Source of the DNA: Garcia nutans
Taxonomy: Eukaryota; Streptophyta; Magnoliopsida; Malpighiales; Euphorbiaceae
Assembly: GCA_947685225.1 (NCBI GenBank)
Contig: CANTUV010000055.1
Location: 7,079,501 to 7,143,500, forward strand
DNA length: 64,000 nt
Direction of reading: 5' to 3'
The notes beneath the pieces were generated by a model. The model was given only the letters and a program-made list of their open reading frames with translations, did no database searches and had not been told where the DNA came from. Positions 12,388 to 23,100 of the stretch are shown here, piece by piece; within the stretch, counting starts at the first letter, position 1, and each line of letters begins with the position of its first letter. The position numbers and the translations under genes are program-made.

Positions 12388-12631
12388 TGTTGGTTGGTGT
12401 CTCCAAGTGGGACCCACCATTTAGTTTAATTAAAAAAAAGGGGAAAGGATGGTCAAAGTTTGGCAAAAGGTTAGGTGGCCAAACTCTTGCCTAATTTTAG
12501 GCAATTCAGATTTTGTCTCGTAGACGTAACTCTAAAAAGTTAAGGGTGAACCACGTAAATTCTTGCGTGTCGTATTTTATTATTCCGCTATTTTTATTAT
12601 TCTTGTAATTTTAATTACGGGGGCCCCAACA
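12388..12631 (+). repeat. 5' LTR of Tork-like element, internally deleted
   Basis: 244 bp against 471 bp in the 3' LTR. Sequence equivalent to about 17123-17365 is missing, joined at GGCAAT/TCAGATTTTG. That segment includes the TATATAAG box, so this LTR has lost its core promoter. It has about 16 extra bases in the TTTTTATTATTC region near its end. Confidence 0.9.
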
Positions 12632-12632
12632 A

Positions 12633-12648
12633 GTGATATCAGATCCGA
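12633..12648 (+). other. primer-binding site, tRNA-Met type, degenerate
   Basis: GTGATATCAGATCC directly after the 5' LTR resembles the plant copia site TGGTATCAGAGC, matching about 10 of 12 positions. Confidence 0.6.
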
Positions 12649-12816
12649 AGATTTCGGCAGGTCCAGATAGCGGTACCGGATCCGTGAATATATTTTAAAA
12701 ATAAATATATCACGACGACGAGAAAATTACGACGAGTTCATCGGTGCAGTCTGTTCGAAAAAATGTTGCAGAATTTTATTTTTGGTGAATAATAAAATAG
12801 TAACCCAAAGGTGGCA

Positions 12817-12996
12817 TACTATTCACGTATAGTACTATTTACGTGTACGTTACTATTTCACGTATAGTACTATTTACGTGTACGATCACTATTTAAGTGT
12901 ACGGTTACCATTCACGAATACAAAATTACTATTCACGTATATTGTTACTATTCACGTATACTACTATTCACCTATACGGCACTATTCATGTATACG
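12817..12996 (+). repeat. degenerate tandem repeat in the retroelement leader
   Basis: About ten imperfect units of 14-20 bp, each beginning ACTATTCACG or ACTATTTACG and followed by TATA or TGTAC. They fill the untranslated leader between the primer-binding site and gag. Confidence 0.85.
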
Positions 12997-13034
12997 GATT
13001 TTTTTGTTGGTGGTAGTATTCTGCACAAATCGAG

Positions 13035-13937
13035 ATGGACGATAAAACGACAGGCATGATGGTTAAACTCAACTCATCAAACTATGCGGTATGGAAGATA
13101 CTAATGGAAGATCTTCTATGTTGCAAAGATCTCTTTGAGACTATTGAGTTAAAAGGAGTCAACCTAGCAGATAAAAATGAGGTCGTCTGGAAGTTGACTG
13201 ATAGAAAAGCAGCTGGAACTATCAGACAGTCTGTTGAAATGAGCGTCATTAATCACATCGCTCATGAAAAAGATGCTTATACAATGTGGAAGAAGCTGGA
13301 AGACATGTATGAGTGAAAGATTGCTCAGAATAAAGCTTTTCTAATCAGAAAGCTTGTAAATCTGAAGTACAGAGATGCTGAAAATGCTTCAGATCACTTG
13401 AGCAAATTTCAAGAAATTTTGAACCAGTTGTCAATGTCAAAAATAGTGCTAGATGATGAGGTACATGCACTATTCTTATTAAGTTCCTTGCCGGACAGTT
13501 GGGAGACGCTGGTTGTCACACTCAGCAATATGCCAGAAGGAAAGCTGACCTTAGACATAGTTAGGGAAAGCATTCTGAATGAAGAAACCAGACGCAAGGA
13601 GCATGGTACGAGTAGCAGTTCAGATGCACTCGTCTCAGTTACAGAAAGGAGGGGAAGAAGCAAAATCAGACATTCTCAAAATTTAGAAAAACGTGACAGT
13701 TCACGGAGGAGATCCAAGTCAAGAAAAGGTGTCACTTGCTATCATTGTGGCAAGCATGGTCAGATCCAAAAGCATTGCAGAAAGTGGAAGAAGGAACGAG
13801 CCAAAGAAAATGATGAAAAGAAAGACGATGCAGAGGTAGCTTCAGTAGCTATTGATGTCGAAGCACTTGGCAATGGAAGTGCGCTGATTTCTCATGCTGG
13901 TCTCAGTGAGTGTTCCACTAGTCAAGATTCTTTATGA
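13035..13937 (+). pseudogene. Tork-like gag with CCHC zinc knuckle
   Basis: Gag opens MDDKTTGMMVKLNSSNYAVW, the usual N-terminus of this copia group, and continues with a UBN2-type capsid region (SKFQEILNQLSMSK, LLSSLPDSWETLV). It then has a basic linker and the zinc knuckle CYHCGKHGQIQKHC. An in-frame TGA after DMYE (13317-13319, probably from CGA) cuts it at residue 94. A second TGA after SQDSL (13935-13937, position of the conserved Trp before the protease) cuts it from pol. Gag would package element RNA in cytoplasmic particles. Confidence 0.85.
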
Positions 13938-15205
13938 ATTATTGATTCTGCATGTTCATATCATATTTCTTTTAAGAAGGAATATTTTTTTTCACTTACT
14001 CCCGGAGATTACGGCCATGTCAAGACATTAAATGGCACATTTGTGAAGAATTGCGGTATTGGAACGATATGTATCAAAACCAATGCTGGTTTTGATCTCT
14101 GGTTGGAAGATGTGAGATACACTCCTACAGCAAATTTCAATCTGATCTCAGTTCATCGTCTTGATGAATTGGGGTATGCAAATCTGTTTGTCAACAGTAC
14201 GTGGAAGCTTTCCAAAGGAAACCTGGTGTTTGGTAGAGGAAGAAAGTTCAACACCCTTTACTACACCCCAGCCAAAGTTTGCATAGGAGTGGTGAATGCA
14301 GCTGAAGATTCATCTGCTGAATTGTGGCACAAACGACTTGGTCACTTGAGTGAGAAAGGAATGAAGACTCTCACCAAGAAGAAAATGCTATCTTTGAAAG
14401 GTTTGCCTCTGAAAACATGCACTGATTGTTTATCTGGTAAACAACATAGAGTTTATTTTCAAAGATTCCCTTCTCCATCTAGAAAGCCTGGTATTCTAGA
14501 ATTGGTGCACACTGATGTTTGCTCAATGATTGATAAATCTTTGAGTGGGTGTTCGTATTATGTCATCTTTATTGATGATCATTCTAGAAAGGTGTGGGCT
14601 TTACCGATAAAGTCAAAAGACCAGGTGTTGGAAATGTTTAAAGTCTTTCATGCCAGTGTTGAAAGACAAACGAGAAGAAAGTTGAAATGTGTTAGAGCTG
14701 ATAATGGTGGCGAGTACAGAGGACCATTTGAAAACTATTGCTCAGAACAAGGCATCAGACTTCAAAAGACAGTTCCCAAAACTCCACAACAGAATGGAGT
14801 TGCAGAGAGAATGAACAGAACCATTGTGGAAAGAGTTAGATGTATGCTCTCTCATGCCAAACTTCCAAAGACCTTTTGGGCTGAAGCAATGAGAACTGCA
14901 GTATACCTAATTAACCTTTCACCTTCAACCTCTCTCAATGGAGATGTTCCAGAAAAGGTGTGGTTAGGAAAAGATGTTTCTTATGATCATTTTAAAGTAT
15001 TTGGTTGTAGGGCTTTTGTTCATATTCCAAAAGATGAAAGATCCAAGTTAGATTCGAAGTCAAAGTAGTGTATCTTCTTGGGTTATGGAAATGATGATTT
15101 TGGGTACAAATTATGGGATCCAGTTGAAAAGAAGCTCATCAGAAGCAGAGATGTAGTATTCCTGGAGGACCAAACCATTAAAGATTCTGAGAAAAATGAA
15201 AAGCC
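13938..15205 (+). pseudogene. Tork-like protease and integrase region of pol
   Basis: Just after the TGA the frame reads IDSACSYHIS, the aspartic protease site in the form common in this group. From 14043 it continues open with the integrase: the zinc domain LWHKRLGHLS...CTDCLSGKQH (HHCC) and catalytic residues in HTDVCS, RADNGGEY and the E of NGVAERMNRT (D,D-35-E). It then has KVFGCRAFVH. A TAG at 15066-15068 replaces the codon before CIFLGYG. A frameshift between about 15200 and 15215 separates it from the RT frame. Confidence 0.85.
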
Positions 15206-16960
15206 TCTGTCAATGAGTTTCCTGTTGATCTTGATGCAGAACCTCGTGTAGTACCACAAGGTAATGAAGAAAATGAGCCAGAAGTTGATGGTGAACCAGT
15301 TCAGAATGATGTTGAACCAGCTCCTACAGAAGAACCGCCTCAATTGAGAAGATCTGCAAGAGGCAGAATACCTTCCCAGAGATATTCTCCTAATGAGTAT
15401 GACTTGCTGACTCAAGGGGGAGAACCAGAGGACTACCAGGAGGCAATGAAAGATTCTAAGAAGAATGAATGGTTGAAAGCCATGCAAGATGAGATGAAAT
15501 CCTTGCATGAGAACCACACTTATGAGTTGGTGAAACTGCCTCAAGGTAAGAAAGCACTGAATAATAAATGGGTGTTCAGGTTGAAGACTGAACAGAACAG
15601 CTCACAGCCAAGGTACAAGGCGAGACTGGTTATGAAGGGATTTGGTCAGAAGAAAGGAGTTGACTTTGAAAAGATTTTCTCACCCGTAGTTAAGATGTCT
15701 TCTATCAGAGTCGTGCTCGGTTTAGCAGCTAGCTTGAATTTGGAGATCATGCAACTTGATGTAAAGACCGCTTTCCTCCATGGTGACTTAGAGGAGGAAA
15801 TTTATATGGAGCAACCTGAAGGTTTCAGAGTCAAAGGCAAAGAACACTTGGTGTGTAGATTACAAAAGAGCTTGTACGGCCTCAAACAAGCTCACAGACA
15901 GTGGTACAGGAAGTTTGACTCTTTCATGGTGAATCACGGGTATGAGAAAACTACTTCTGATCATTGTGTATTTGTGAAAAAGTTCGCAGATGGCGACTTT
16001 ATTATTCTCTTGTTATATGTTGATGATATGCTGATTGTGGGTCATAATACTGAGAAAATTGAAAGCTTGAAAAAGGAGCTTGCGAAATCCTTTGCCATGA
16101 AGGATTTGGGATCGGCAAAACAGATTCTCGGAATGAAGATCTCTAGAGACAGGACAAAAAGAAAGTTGTGGTTGTCTCATGAGAAGTACATTGAGAAAGT
16201 TCTTAGCAGATTCAACATGAGTAATGCAAAGCCAGTTTCTACTCAACTTGCAGGTCATTTCAAATTAAGTTTCAGACAATGTCCTTCAAGTGAGGAAGAA
16301 AAAGAAGAACTGAAGAAAATTCCTTATGCATCTGCCGTTGGCAGTTTAATGTATGCCATGGTATGCACAAGACTAGATATTGCTCATGCTGTTGGTGTTG
16401 TTAGCCGATTTCTTTTAAATTCGAGCAAAGAACACTGGAATGCAGTAAAGTGGATTCTCAGGTATCTTAAAGGCACTTTCAAAACTTGTTTACGTTTTGG
16501 TGATAACAGACCTGTGTTAGACAGTTACACAGATGCAGATATGGGCGGAGATGTTGATTCACGCAAATCAACTTTTGGATATCTGATTACCTTTGCAGGA
16601 GCAGCGGTTTCTTGGCAATCAAAATTGCAGAAATGTGTTGCGCTATCATCGATGGAGGCGGAATATATAGCTATCATAGAAGCTAGCAAAGAACTCTTGT
16701 GGATGAAAAAGTTCCTACAAGAATTGAGTATAGAACAAGAGAAGTATGTCCTGCTATGCGACAGCCAGAGCGCTATACATCTCAGCAAGAATTCGACATT
16801 TCATTCAAGGTCAAAACACATTGATGTGAGGTATCATTGGATACGTGATGCGCTAGAGATGAAGTCATTTCAGATAGAGAAAGTTCATACTGATGACAAT
16901 GGCGCGGATATGATGACAATGGCTTTACCCACAGAGAAGCTTGTTATTGCAGAAGGATAG
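15206..16960 (+). pseudogene. Tork-like reverse transcriptase and RNase H region of pol
   Basis: A 538-codon open stretch from 15344 holds the complete copia RT, with NNKWVFRLK, RYKARLVMKGFGQ, the QLDVKTAFLHGDLEEEIYMEQ block and the catalytic YVDDMLIVG. RNase H follows with TDADMGGDVDSRKST, SSMEAEYIA, DSQSAIHLSKN and HSRSKHIDVRYHWIRD. It is the best preserved part of the element and ends at TAG just before the polypurine tract. The block is in a different frame from the integrase, so it is not expressed as part of a polyprotein now. Confidence 0.9.
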
Positions 16961-16992
16961 CCGGTATGGCTAACATTCCCACTTGAAGACCA

Positions 16993-17003
16993 TGGGGGAG
17001 ATT
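16993..17003 (+). other. polypurine tract
   Basis: ATGGGGGAGATT lies immediately before the TGTTAG start of the 3' LTR. This is the expected site for plus-strand DNA priming. Confidence 0.75.
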
Positions 17004-17474
17004 TGTTAGTTGGTGTCTCCAAGTGGGACCCACCATTTAGTTTAATTAAAAAAAAAGGGGAAAGGATGGTCAAAGTTTGGCAAAAGGTTAGGTGGCCAAA
17101 CTCTTGCCTAATTTTAGGCAATCTACCCAACAATACACGGCTTTTCTCTCTATATAAGAGAGCTTTGCCAAGGTTTGTGATACACCAATGCCACAGATCT
17201 TTTTATCTGTGAAGAATTGTGAGGTTTGTGAGAGTTCAGTTTTAAGAAGGGTCTTAAGACTAAGGATCGAGAAAAATAGTGAGGTTTGGGAAACACTTTT
17301 GTGAGTGCCACTATTTTGTATTACTCTCTTTGTAAGCCTGCTATTTTTAATAGTAGAAGAATTATTCAGATTTTGTCCCGTGGACGTAACCCTAAAAAGT
17401 TAAGGGTGAACCACGTAAATTCTTGTGTGTCGTATTTTATTATTCTCGTATTTTTAATTACGAGGGCCCCAACA
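17004..17474 (+). repeat. 3' LTR of Tork-like element
   Basis: 471 bp, TGTTAGTTGG to CCCCAACA. It contains a short palindrome TTGCCTAATTTTAGGCAA upstream of a TATATAAG box (17151-17158), then a GTGAGGTTTG-rich R/U5 region. Its U5 part is similar to that of the LTR fragment at 24047-24515 (both have GTGGAC then GTGAACCAC). Confidence 0.9.
17151..17158 (+). promoter_or_regulatory. TATA box of the 3' LTR
   Basis: TATATAAG preceded by CTTTTCTCTC and followed by GCTTTGCC, at the position usual for the U3/R boundary. The equivalent is deleted from the 5' LTR. Confidence 0.6.
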
Positions 17475-18573
17475 AGATCAATTGCAGAACCAACTTCTTC
17501 TGAGATCCTAACGTGAAAAAAATCTCCATTAATCTTAACAGGGACAATAGTATTAATAGTACTCTTATCAGTTGAAATAAGACATCGAGCCCGATCAAAT
17601 CTCGCTTTATTAAGAGTATCCTCGTCCAATTTGATGAAAGTGCCCCATCTTTTAGCAATCACTGAGAAGAAATCATTGCCCCAGGCATGAAGGGGAATAT
17701 GCTCCAAACGAATCCAAGTAAACCTTTCCAAAGCCACCACATTCTTTTCCCATCTTTTTATAGAGCTGAACCTCTCAAGGAACCAGGCCTGGTCCGAGCT
17801 AAGGAAAGTCTCCATGACTGCTATGTTTTCAAGCTATGTTTTCAAAAACTATAAGGACAGACAACCCACTTAGTGGTAGGATCTTACATGAAGAATATTG
17901 ATTACTAACAAAGAATTCTTGCGGATGAATAAGATACTCAGCTGAAATAACTTCACCAACCAGAGTGACATTGAGCCAGACGTCACATTTAGCTGAAGAA
18001 AAGGAAATAGATGGTTCCCCATTATGAATAGCCCCATGTATATTTTTCCCATGGCTGCCTCGTTTAACGACCTCGGCGAAGGAGTCTTTGACAATATTGA
18101 CATTGTAAGGATCAGTGCGTTTGTTGAGGGAAGGCGCTCGGTGATTATCAGCATATTTCGCCCAGATTCTGTGGTTTCTGAAGAAAGAACCATTAACCAC
18201 ATCAATAGCACTCGGGGCTTCTGCCTTAGTCTTAAATCTGACAAACCCATATCGCACACTAGCATTCCTCCTTAGGCTCTTAGGTACGAAGGTATCGTAT
18301 ACCTTCCCATATTTGCCAAAGAAGGGAAGCAAATCCTTCGAAGTAACATCTAGGGAAAGGCAGTCAACAAAGAGGGAAAAAAAATTCTTTCTCCATTCAG
18401 TGTCGAAGAAATTGTTGCTATACCTGTTGACATCAACAAGAAGGTCTTTGCGAAAAGACAGGGATTTGAGGTTCGGGTTGATGCAAAGGTTTGGTTTGAT
18501 GGATTGTGGAGGAAGAGATTTATCAAACTGGAGAGATTTGTTAAGAGTAATCGGAGGAAACTCCCCATGGTTC
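17475..18573 (-). pseudogene. LINE ORF1, N-terminal part: RRM RNA-binding protein
   Basis: On the minus strand a frame open from about 18573 contains RNP2-like SLFVDCLSL, then GKYGKVYDTFVPK and RNP1-like RYGFVRF, the two signature strands of an RNA-recognition motif, followed by a basic stretch. Plant L1 elements encode such an ORF1 that coats the element RNA. The frame stops after VFENIA because GCTATGTTTTCAA is duplicated in tandem at 17820-17845. Skipping 13 bp lets it run on through METFLSSDQAW and WGTFIKLDEDT (a segment typical of plant LINE ORF1) to EEVGSAID, where the copia element begins. No initiator codon is seen in frame before an upstream stop, so the 5' end may be truncated. Confidence 0.7.
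17820..17845. repeat. 13-bp tandem duplication in LINE ORF1
   Basis: GCTATGTTTTCAA occurs twice head to tail. Removal of one copy joins the two ORF1 frames, so the duplication is the cause of the break. Confidence 0.85.
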
Positions 18574-18605
18574 TCTCATACTTATCTCTCATTTGCTTCA
18601 CTTTT

Positions 18606-18924
18606 ATAAGTGCGTATTTCTAACATTTATTTATGCATATTTTTACATGACCACTAATCAAGAATATCAAACACATGAAATACTTAGAAGGAGATAGATC
18701 AAGAAAACTTTTACTAGAAGGAAATGCGTGCAGTACTCTTAGAATTTTTCTTCTTTTAATTTTTTTTCAATTTCCATTTGTCTTTGAATTGTACTTGTAA
18801 GATTTAAACATTATTACGGTATAACATTAATTGTAAATATCTCTTTTCATATATTTTATATGTTAAAAAATAAGCATTAATTATTATTAAATATTTTCTT
18901 GCAATTTTAATTTTTCTTTAATTT
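18606..18924. other. AT-rich spacer, nothing recognised
   Basis: Short spacer between the LINE target duplication and the satellite-like array. No open frame or motif was identified. Confidence 0.5.
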
Positions 18925-21080
18925 TAAAATAATAAGAGTATAAAAGCGATAAATATTTAATTATATATTATATATAATAACATATAATTGTTAAAATTTT
19001 AAATAATAATAGTAAAAAAGTGATATATGTTTATTTATATGTCGATAAATGTTACATATAACAACATATAAATATATATATTAATTTCAAAAGAATAAAA
19101 GTATAAAACTATTATATATTTAGTTATTTGTTGATATATTTTATATATAATAACATATACTTGTTAAAATTTAAAAGAATAAGAAAATAAAAATAATATA
19201 TGTTTAGTTATATGTTAAAATTTAAAAGAATAAGAAAATAAAAATAATATATATTTAGTTATATATCAGTATATGTTGCATATAATAATATATATGTGCT
19301 AAATTTCAAAAAACAAAAGAGTATTAAACTATTAAATATTTAGTTATATATTAGTATATGTTACATATAATAACATATATTTGTTAAAATTTAAAAGAAT
19401 AATAATATAAAACTATTATATATTTAGTTATATGTCGGTATATCCTACATATAACAATATATATATGTTATATTTTAAAAGAATAAAATTATTATATATT
19501 TAGTTATATGTCAGTATACGTTACATATACATGTTAAAATTTAAAAGAATAAGAGTTTAAAAGTGATATATGTTTAATTATATGTCGGTATATGCCATAT
19601 ATAATAATATATATATGCTAAATTTCAAAAAAATAAGAATATAAAAGTAATACATGTTTAGTTATATATCGATATATGTTATATATAATAATATATATGT
19701 ATTAAATTTTAAAATAATAAAAGTATAAAACTATTATATATTTAGTTATATGTTTGTATATGTTATATATAACAATATATATATATGTTAAAATTTGAAA
19801 GAATAAGAGTATAAAAGTGATATATGTTATTTATATGTCGGTATATATTACATATAAAAATAATTAAAATTTCAAATAATAACAGTAGAAAAGCGATATA
19901 TGTTTAGTTATATATCGGTATATGTTGCATATAACAATATATATGTATTAAATTTTAAAAGAATAAGAGTATAAAACTATTATATAATTAGTTATATGTT
20001 TGTATATATTATATATAATAATATATATCGATATATAACTAAATATATAATAGTTTTAGGTTGTTATTCTTTTAAAATATCGACATATAACTAAATATAT
20101 AATAATTTTAGGTTGTTATTCTTTCAATTTTAAAAAGTATATGTTATATATAACAATATATACATGTATATTATATATAACAATATACACGTGTTAAATA
20201 TTAAAAGAATAAGAGTATAAAATTATTATATATTAAGTTATATATCGGTATATGTATAACAATATATGTATATTAAAATTTAAAAGAATAAGAGTATAAA
20301 ATGGATATATATTCAGTTATATATTGGTATATATTACATATAACAATATATATATATATGTTAAATTTTAAAAGAATAAGAGCATAAAAGTAATATATGT
20401 TTAGTTATATGTCGGTACATGTTATATATAACAATATATACATATTAAAATTTAAAAGAATAACTGTATAAAAGTGATACATGCCTAGTTATATAACGAT
20501 ATATGTTATATATAATAATATATATGTGTTAAATTTAAAAAAAATAAGAATATAAAACTGTTATATATTTAGTTATATGTTACATATAACAACATATACT
20601 TGTTAAAATTTAAAAGAATAACAATAGAAAACTATTATATATTTAGTTATATGTCGGTATATGTTGCATATAACAACACAAACATGTTAAATTTTTTTTA
20701 AAAAAAATACAAAACTATTATATATTTAGTCATATGTTGGTATATGTTATATATAATAATATATACATATTAAATTTTAAAAGAATAAGAGTATAAAAAT
20801 GATATATATTTAGTGGTATGTAGGTATATATTACATATAACAACATATATATATATATATTAAATTTCAAAAGAGTAAGAGCATAAAAGTGATACATGTT
20901 TAATTATATGTTGGTATATAATATATATAATATATATACTGGTTGAATTTTAAAAAATAAGAGTATAAAACTATTCTATATTTAGTTATATGTCGATATA
21001 TATTACATATAGTTTAATTAAAAAATAACAATTTATATAGATATATGTCGATATATATTAGTATATGTTATATATAAACT
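18925..21080. repeat. AT-rich satellite-like tandem array, about 82-bp unit, about 24 copies
   Basis: The motif TTTAGTTATATGTCGGTATA recurs every 75-90 bp (for example near 19424, 19502, 19577, 19660, 19743, 19904, 20402, 20644, 20983). Each is followed by TGTTACATATAACAATATAT, a TTAAAATTTAAAAGAATAAG segment and TATAAAACTATTATATA. Units vary by substitution and small indels. Near 20030-20130 the consensus occurs on the opposite strand. No coding potential. Confidence 0.9.
20028..20130 (-). repeat. inverted units inside the AT-rich array
   Basis: ATATCGATATATAACTAAATATATAATAGTTTTAGG and a second near-copy starting at about 20080 are reverse complements of the array consensus, so about one and a half units lie in opposite orientation. 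Confidence 0.75.
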
Positions 21081-22099
21081 AGATATGTGGGCATATATGT
21101 CTATAATTTTAAATAAAAATAATTTTAAAATTACTTTTGCACTATAAAAATAGTTAAAATGATTTTAATTATTTTTATTTAAATCGTTATAAAAAAATAC
21201 ATTACAATATTTAGTTTTAAATTAATACTTATTTCACTCTTGCATTTTAATTAATTAATTTATATGAAAATATATTAATTACTTTATAATAATTAATTTA
21301 TATGAATACAAAACCAAATTTTAATTAATTTATAATTAATTAATTTTTTATTAAATAAAAGAGTCATGTTAATAAATATGCCTTATCATATATTAATTTT
21401 AATATATGGAATAAAACTATATATTTAATTAATGTAAAAAATTTATTTTTGTTAATTAATTTACTAAAATTAACTTTAAAATATTGAGATTTTAAATTTA
21501 TTAATTGAAACATCACCTAAAATGATCCCCCCCTTAAAAAGCATTAGTACATTTTGGACCCTCGTAACCTTATATGATCCTAAAATGACAAAAATGCCCA
21601 CTAATATTAAAAAAATCAAAACTCACAGCTTGCAAAAACCCTCAGATCGTGCTCTTCTCCTCCCTCGGCTCATGCTCTCTCTTTTCTTCTTATTTTTTGT
21701 ATTCATTAACAGCTATATTGTGACTCGAAGATTGATAATATTTAGTTTCTTAATCAAAATTACATCTTATCCATCAGCTCTTTTAATGGCACGGATTAGT
21801 TTATAATTTAATTTTATTTTTATTTACTCAACATTTGGCAGTAAAAATCGCCAATAGTTTTTTTTTTTTTGAACTATATGCCTCACATATGAAGAGAAAG
21901 TTAGGCACATTCTTTTTTACTTTAATTTTCTCATTCGATAGTTAGATTTGGTAGCTCGCAAATTCCTAAAATAAGATACTGTTGACAAAATTTTTAGAAA
22001 ATAAGTGGATATTTTTATATTTTTATTTCTACTTTAATATTTTCATTTGATTTAATGTTGAGTTTAGATATTAGGATTGTTCACTGTATTGATGTGTAA
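21081..22099. other. AT-rich spacer, no gene supported
   Basis: A 94-codon plus frame at 21522-21806 begins MIPPLKSIST and has one hydrophobic stretch. It sits in low-complexity flanks and has no recognisable domain, so it was not accepted as a gene. Confidence 0.45.
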
Positions 22100-23100
22100 T
22101 TAATGATAGTTAGTTACAGTTAGTGTTTAATGCATTCCTAAAAAGTGCAAGTGGAAATTAGAAAAATAAACAATAACTAACTTAGACTAACTATCACTAA
22201 CAATACCCAAACTGCCACGAAAATATCTAATTAAGTAGTCACTAATTATCATTAACTGTGACTAACTACTAACTTCTACTAACCATACCCTAGCTGCCAA
22301 TAACTATATTTGAAAACACTCCCCAATTGACCCTTGTATAAAATGTGTTGCATCATTTGAATTTGAGAAGTGCTTGACTGAAAGTGCATGGAAGAGGAAA
22401 ATCTTTAATTAAGCAGTGACTAAATATCACTAACTATGACTAACTGTCACAAACTGTACTCCAACTTTCACAAACTTTATTTAAACACACTCTCCAATTC
22501 ACGCTTATATAATATGTGCAATATGATTTGAATTTGAGAAGTGCTTAAATGAAAGTATGTGGATGAGGAAAACCTTTAACTAAGTAGTCACTAACTGCCA
22601 TAAATTGTACTCCAGCTTCCACAAACTTCTTTTGAACACACTTTTCAATTCACCCTTGTATAATATGTGCATCATGATTTGAATTTGAGAAGTGCTTGAA
22701 TGCAAGTGTGTGGATGAGGAAAACCTTTAACTAAGTAGTCACTAACTGCCATAAATTGTACTCCAGCTTCCACAAACTTCATTTGAACACACTTTCCAAT
22801 TCACCCTTGTATAATATGTGCATCATGATTTGAATTTGAGAAGTGTTTGAATGAAAGTGTGTGGATGAGGAAAACCTTTAAATAAGTAGTCACTAATTGT
22901 CACTAATTATGACTAACTGCCACAAATTGTACTTCGTCTTCCACAAACTTTATTTGAACACACTCTCCAATTCACCCTTGTATAATATGTGCAACATTAT
23001 TTGAATTTGAGAAGTGCTTGAATGAAAGTGTGTTGATGAGGAAAACCTTTAACTAAGCAGTCACTAATTGTGACTAACTACCACAAATTGTGTTATCCCA
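22100..23100. repeat. tandem array with 151/171-bp units
   Basis: GAATTTGAGAAGTG recurs at 22359, 22530, 22681, 22832 and 23003, giving spacings of 171, 151, 151 and 171. The 20-bp difference is the presence or absence of a CACTAATTATGACTAACTGC-like segment, itself made of repeated CACTAAC words. Degenerate CACTAACTATGAC words continue to the left to about 22100. Confidence 0.85.

Larger units (their letters stand above)
12388..17474 (+). mobile_element. Ty1/copia retrotransposon, Tork/Tnt1-like, nested in the LINE
   Basis: A complete but disabled 5087-bp element with LTRs at 12388-12631 and 17004-17474, both starting TGTT(A/G)GTTGGTGTCTCC and ending GGGCCCCAACA. It is flanked by the 5-bp duplication AGATC at 12383-12387 and 17475-17479. 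The order gag, protease, integrase, RT, RNase H is that of copia elements. The wording of the integrase end (DERSKLDSKSK, then LGYG and YKLWDP) and of the RT is closest to Tnt1-94/Tork. Point stops and a frameshift disable the coding region. Confidence 0.93.
10403..18605 (-). mobile_element. LINE (L1-type) with ORF1 but without ORF2, split by a copia element
   Basis: The outer limits are set by a target duplication of about 14 bp, TTTGCTTCACTTTT, at 10403-10416 and 18592-18605. On the minus strand the element runs from 18591 to a terminal A tract (plus-strand T run ending 10425). After subtracting the nested copia element it is about 3.1 kb. It holds an ORF1 with an RNA-recognition motif, an ORF1 end with a TWEIGSLMG motif, and the first few codons of ORF2 (ATG at 11099, MGIILTLNILGF). 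Then comes only about 0.6 kb of non-coding 3' sequence. Endonuclease and reverse transcriptase are absent, so it must depend on another LINE for mobility. Confidence 0.75.

Noticed and set aside
12388..12420. ATG at 12420 as start of the 364-codon minus-strand protein
   Set aside because: The first residues (MVGPTW...) are encoded by the copia LTR. The true protein continues from the LINE frame at 17475 on the other side of the insertion.
18313..18609. 98-codon plus-strand frame and 83-codon minus-strand frame at the LINE 5' end
   Set aside because: Neither is in the RRM frame. The RRM frame itself is open through this stretch and accounts for the coding signal.
21522..21806. possible small membrane protein MIPPLKSIST
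   Set aside because: One hydrophobic stretch in low-complexity flanks. No family recognised, and it sits between two tandem arrays.
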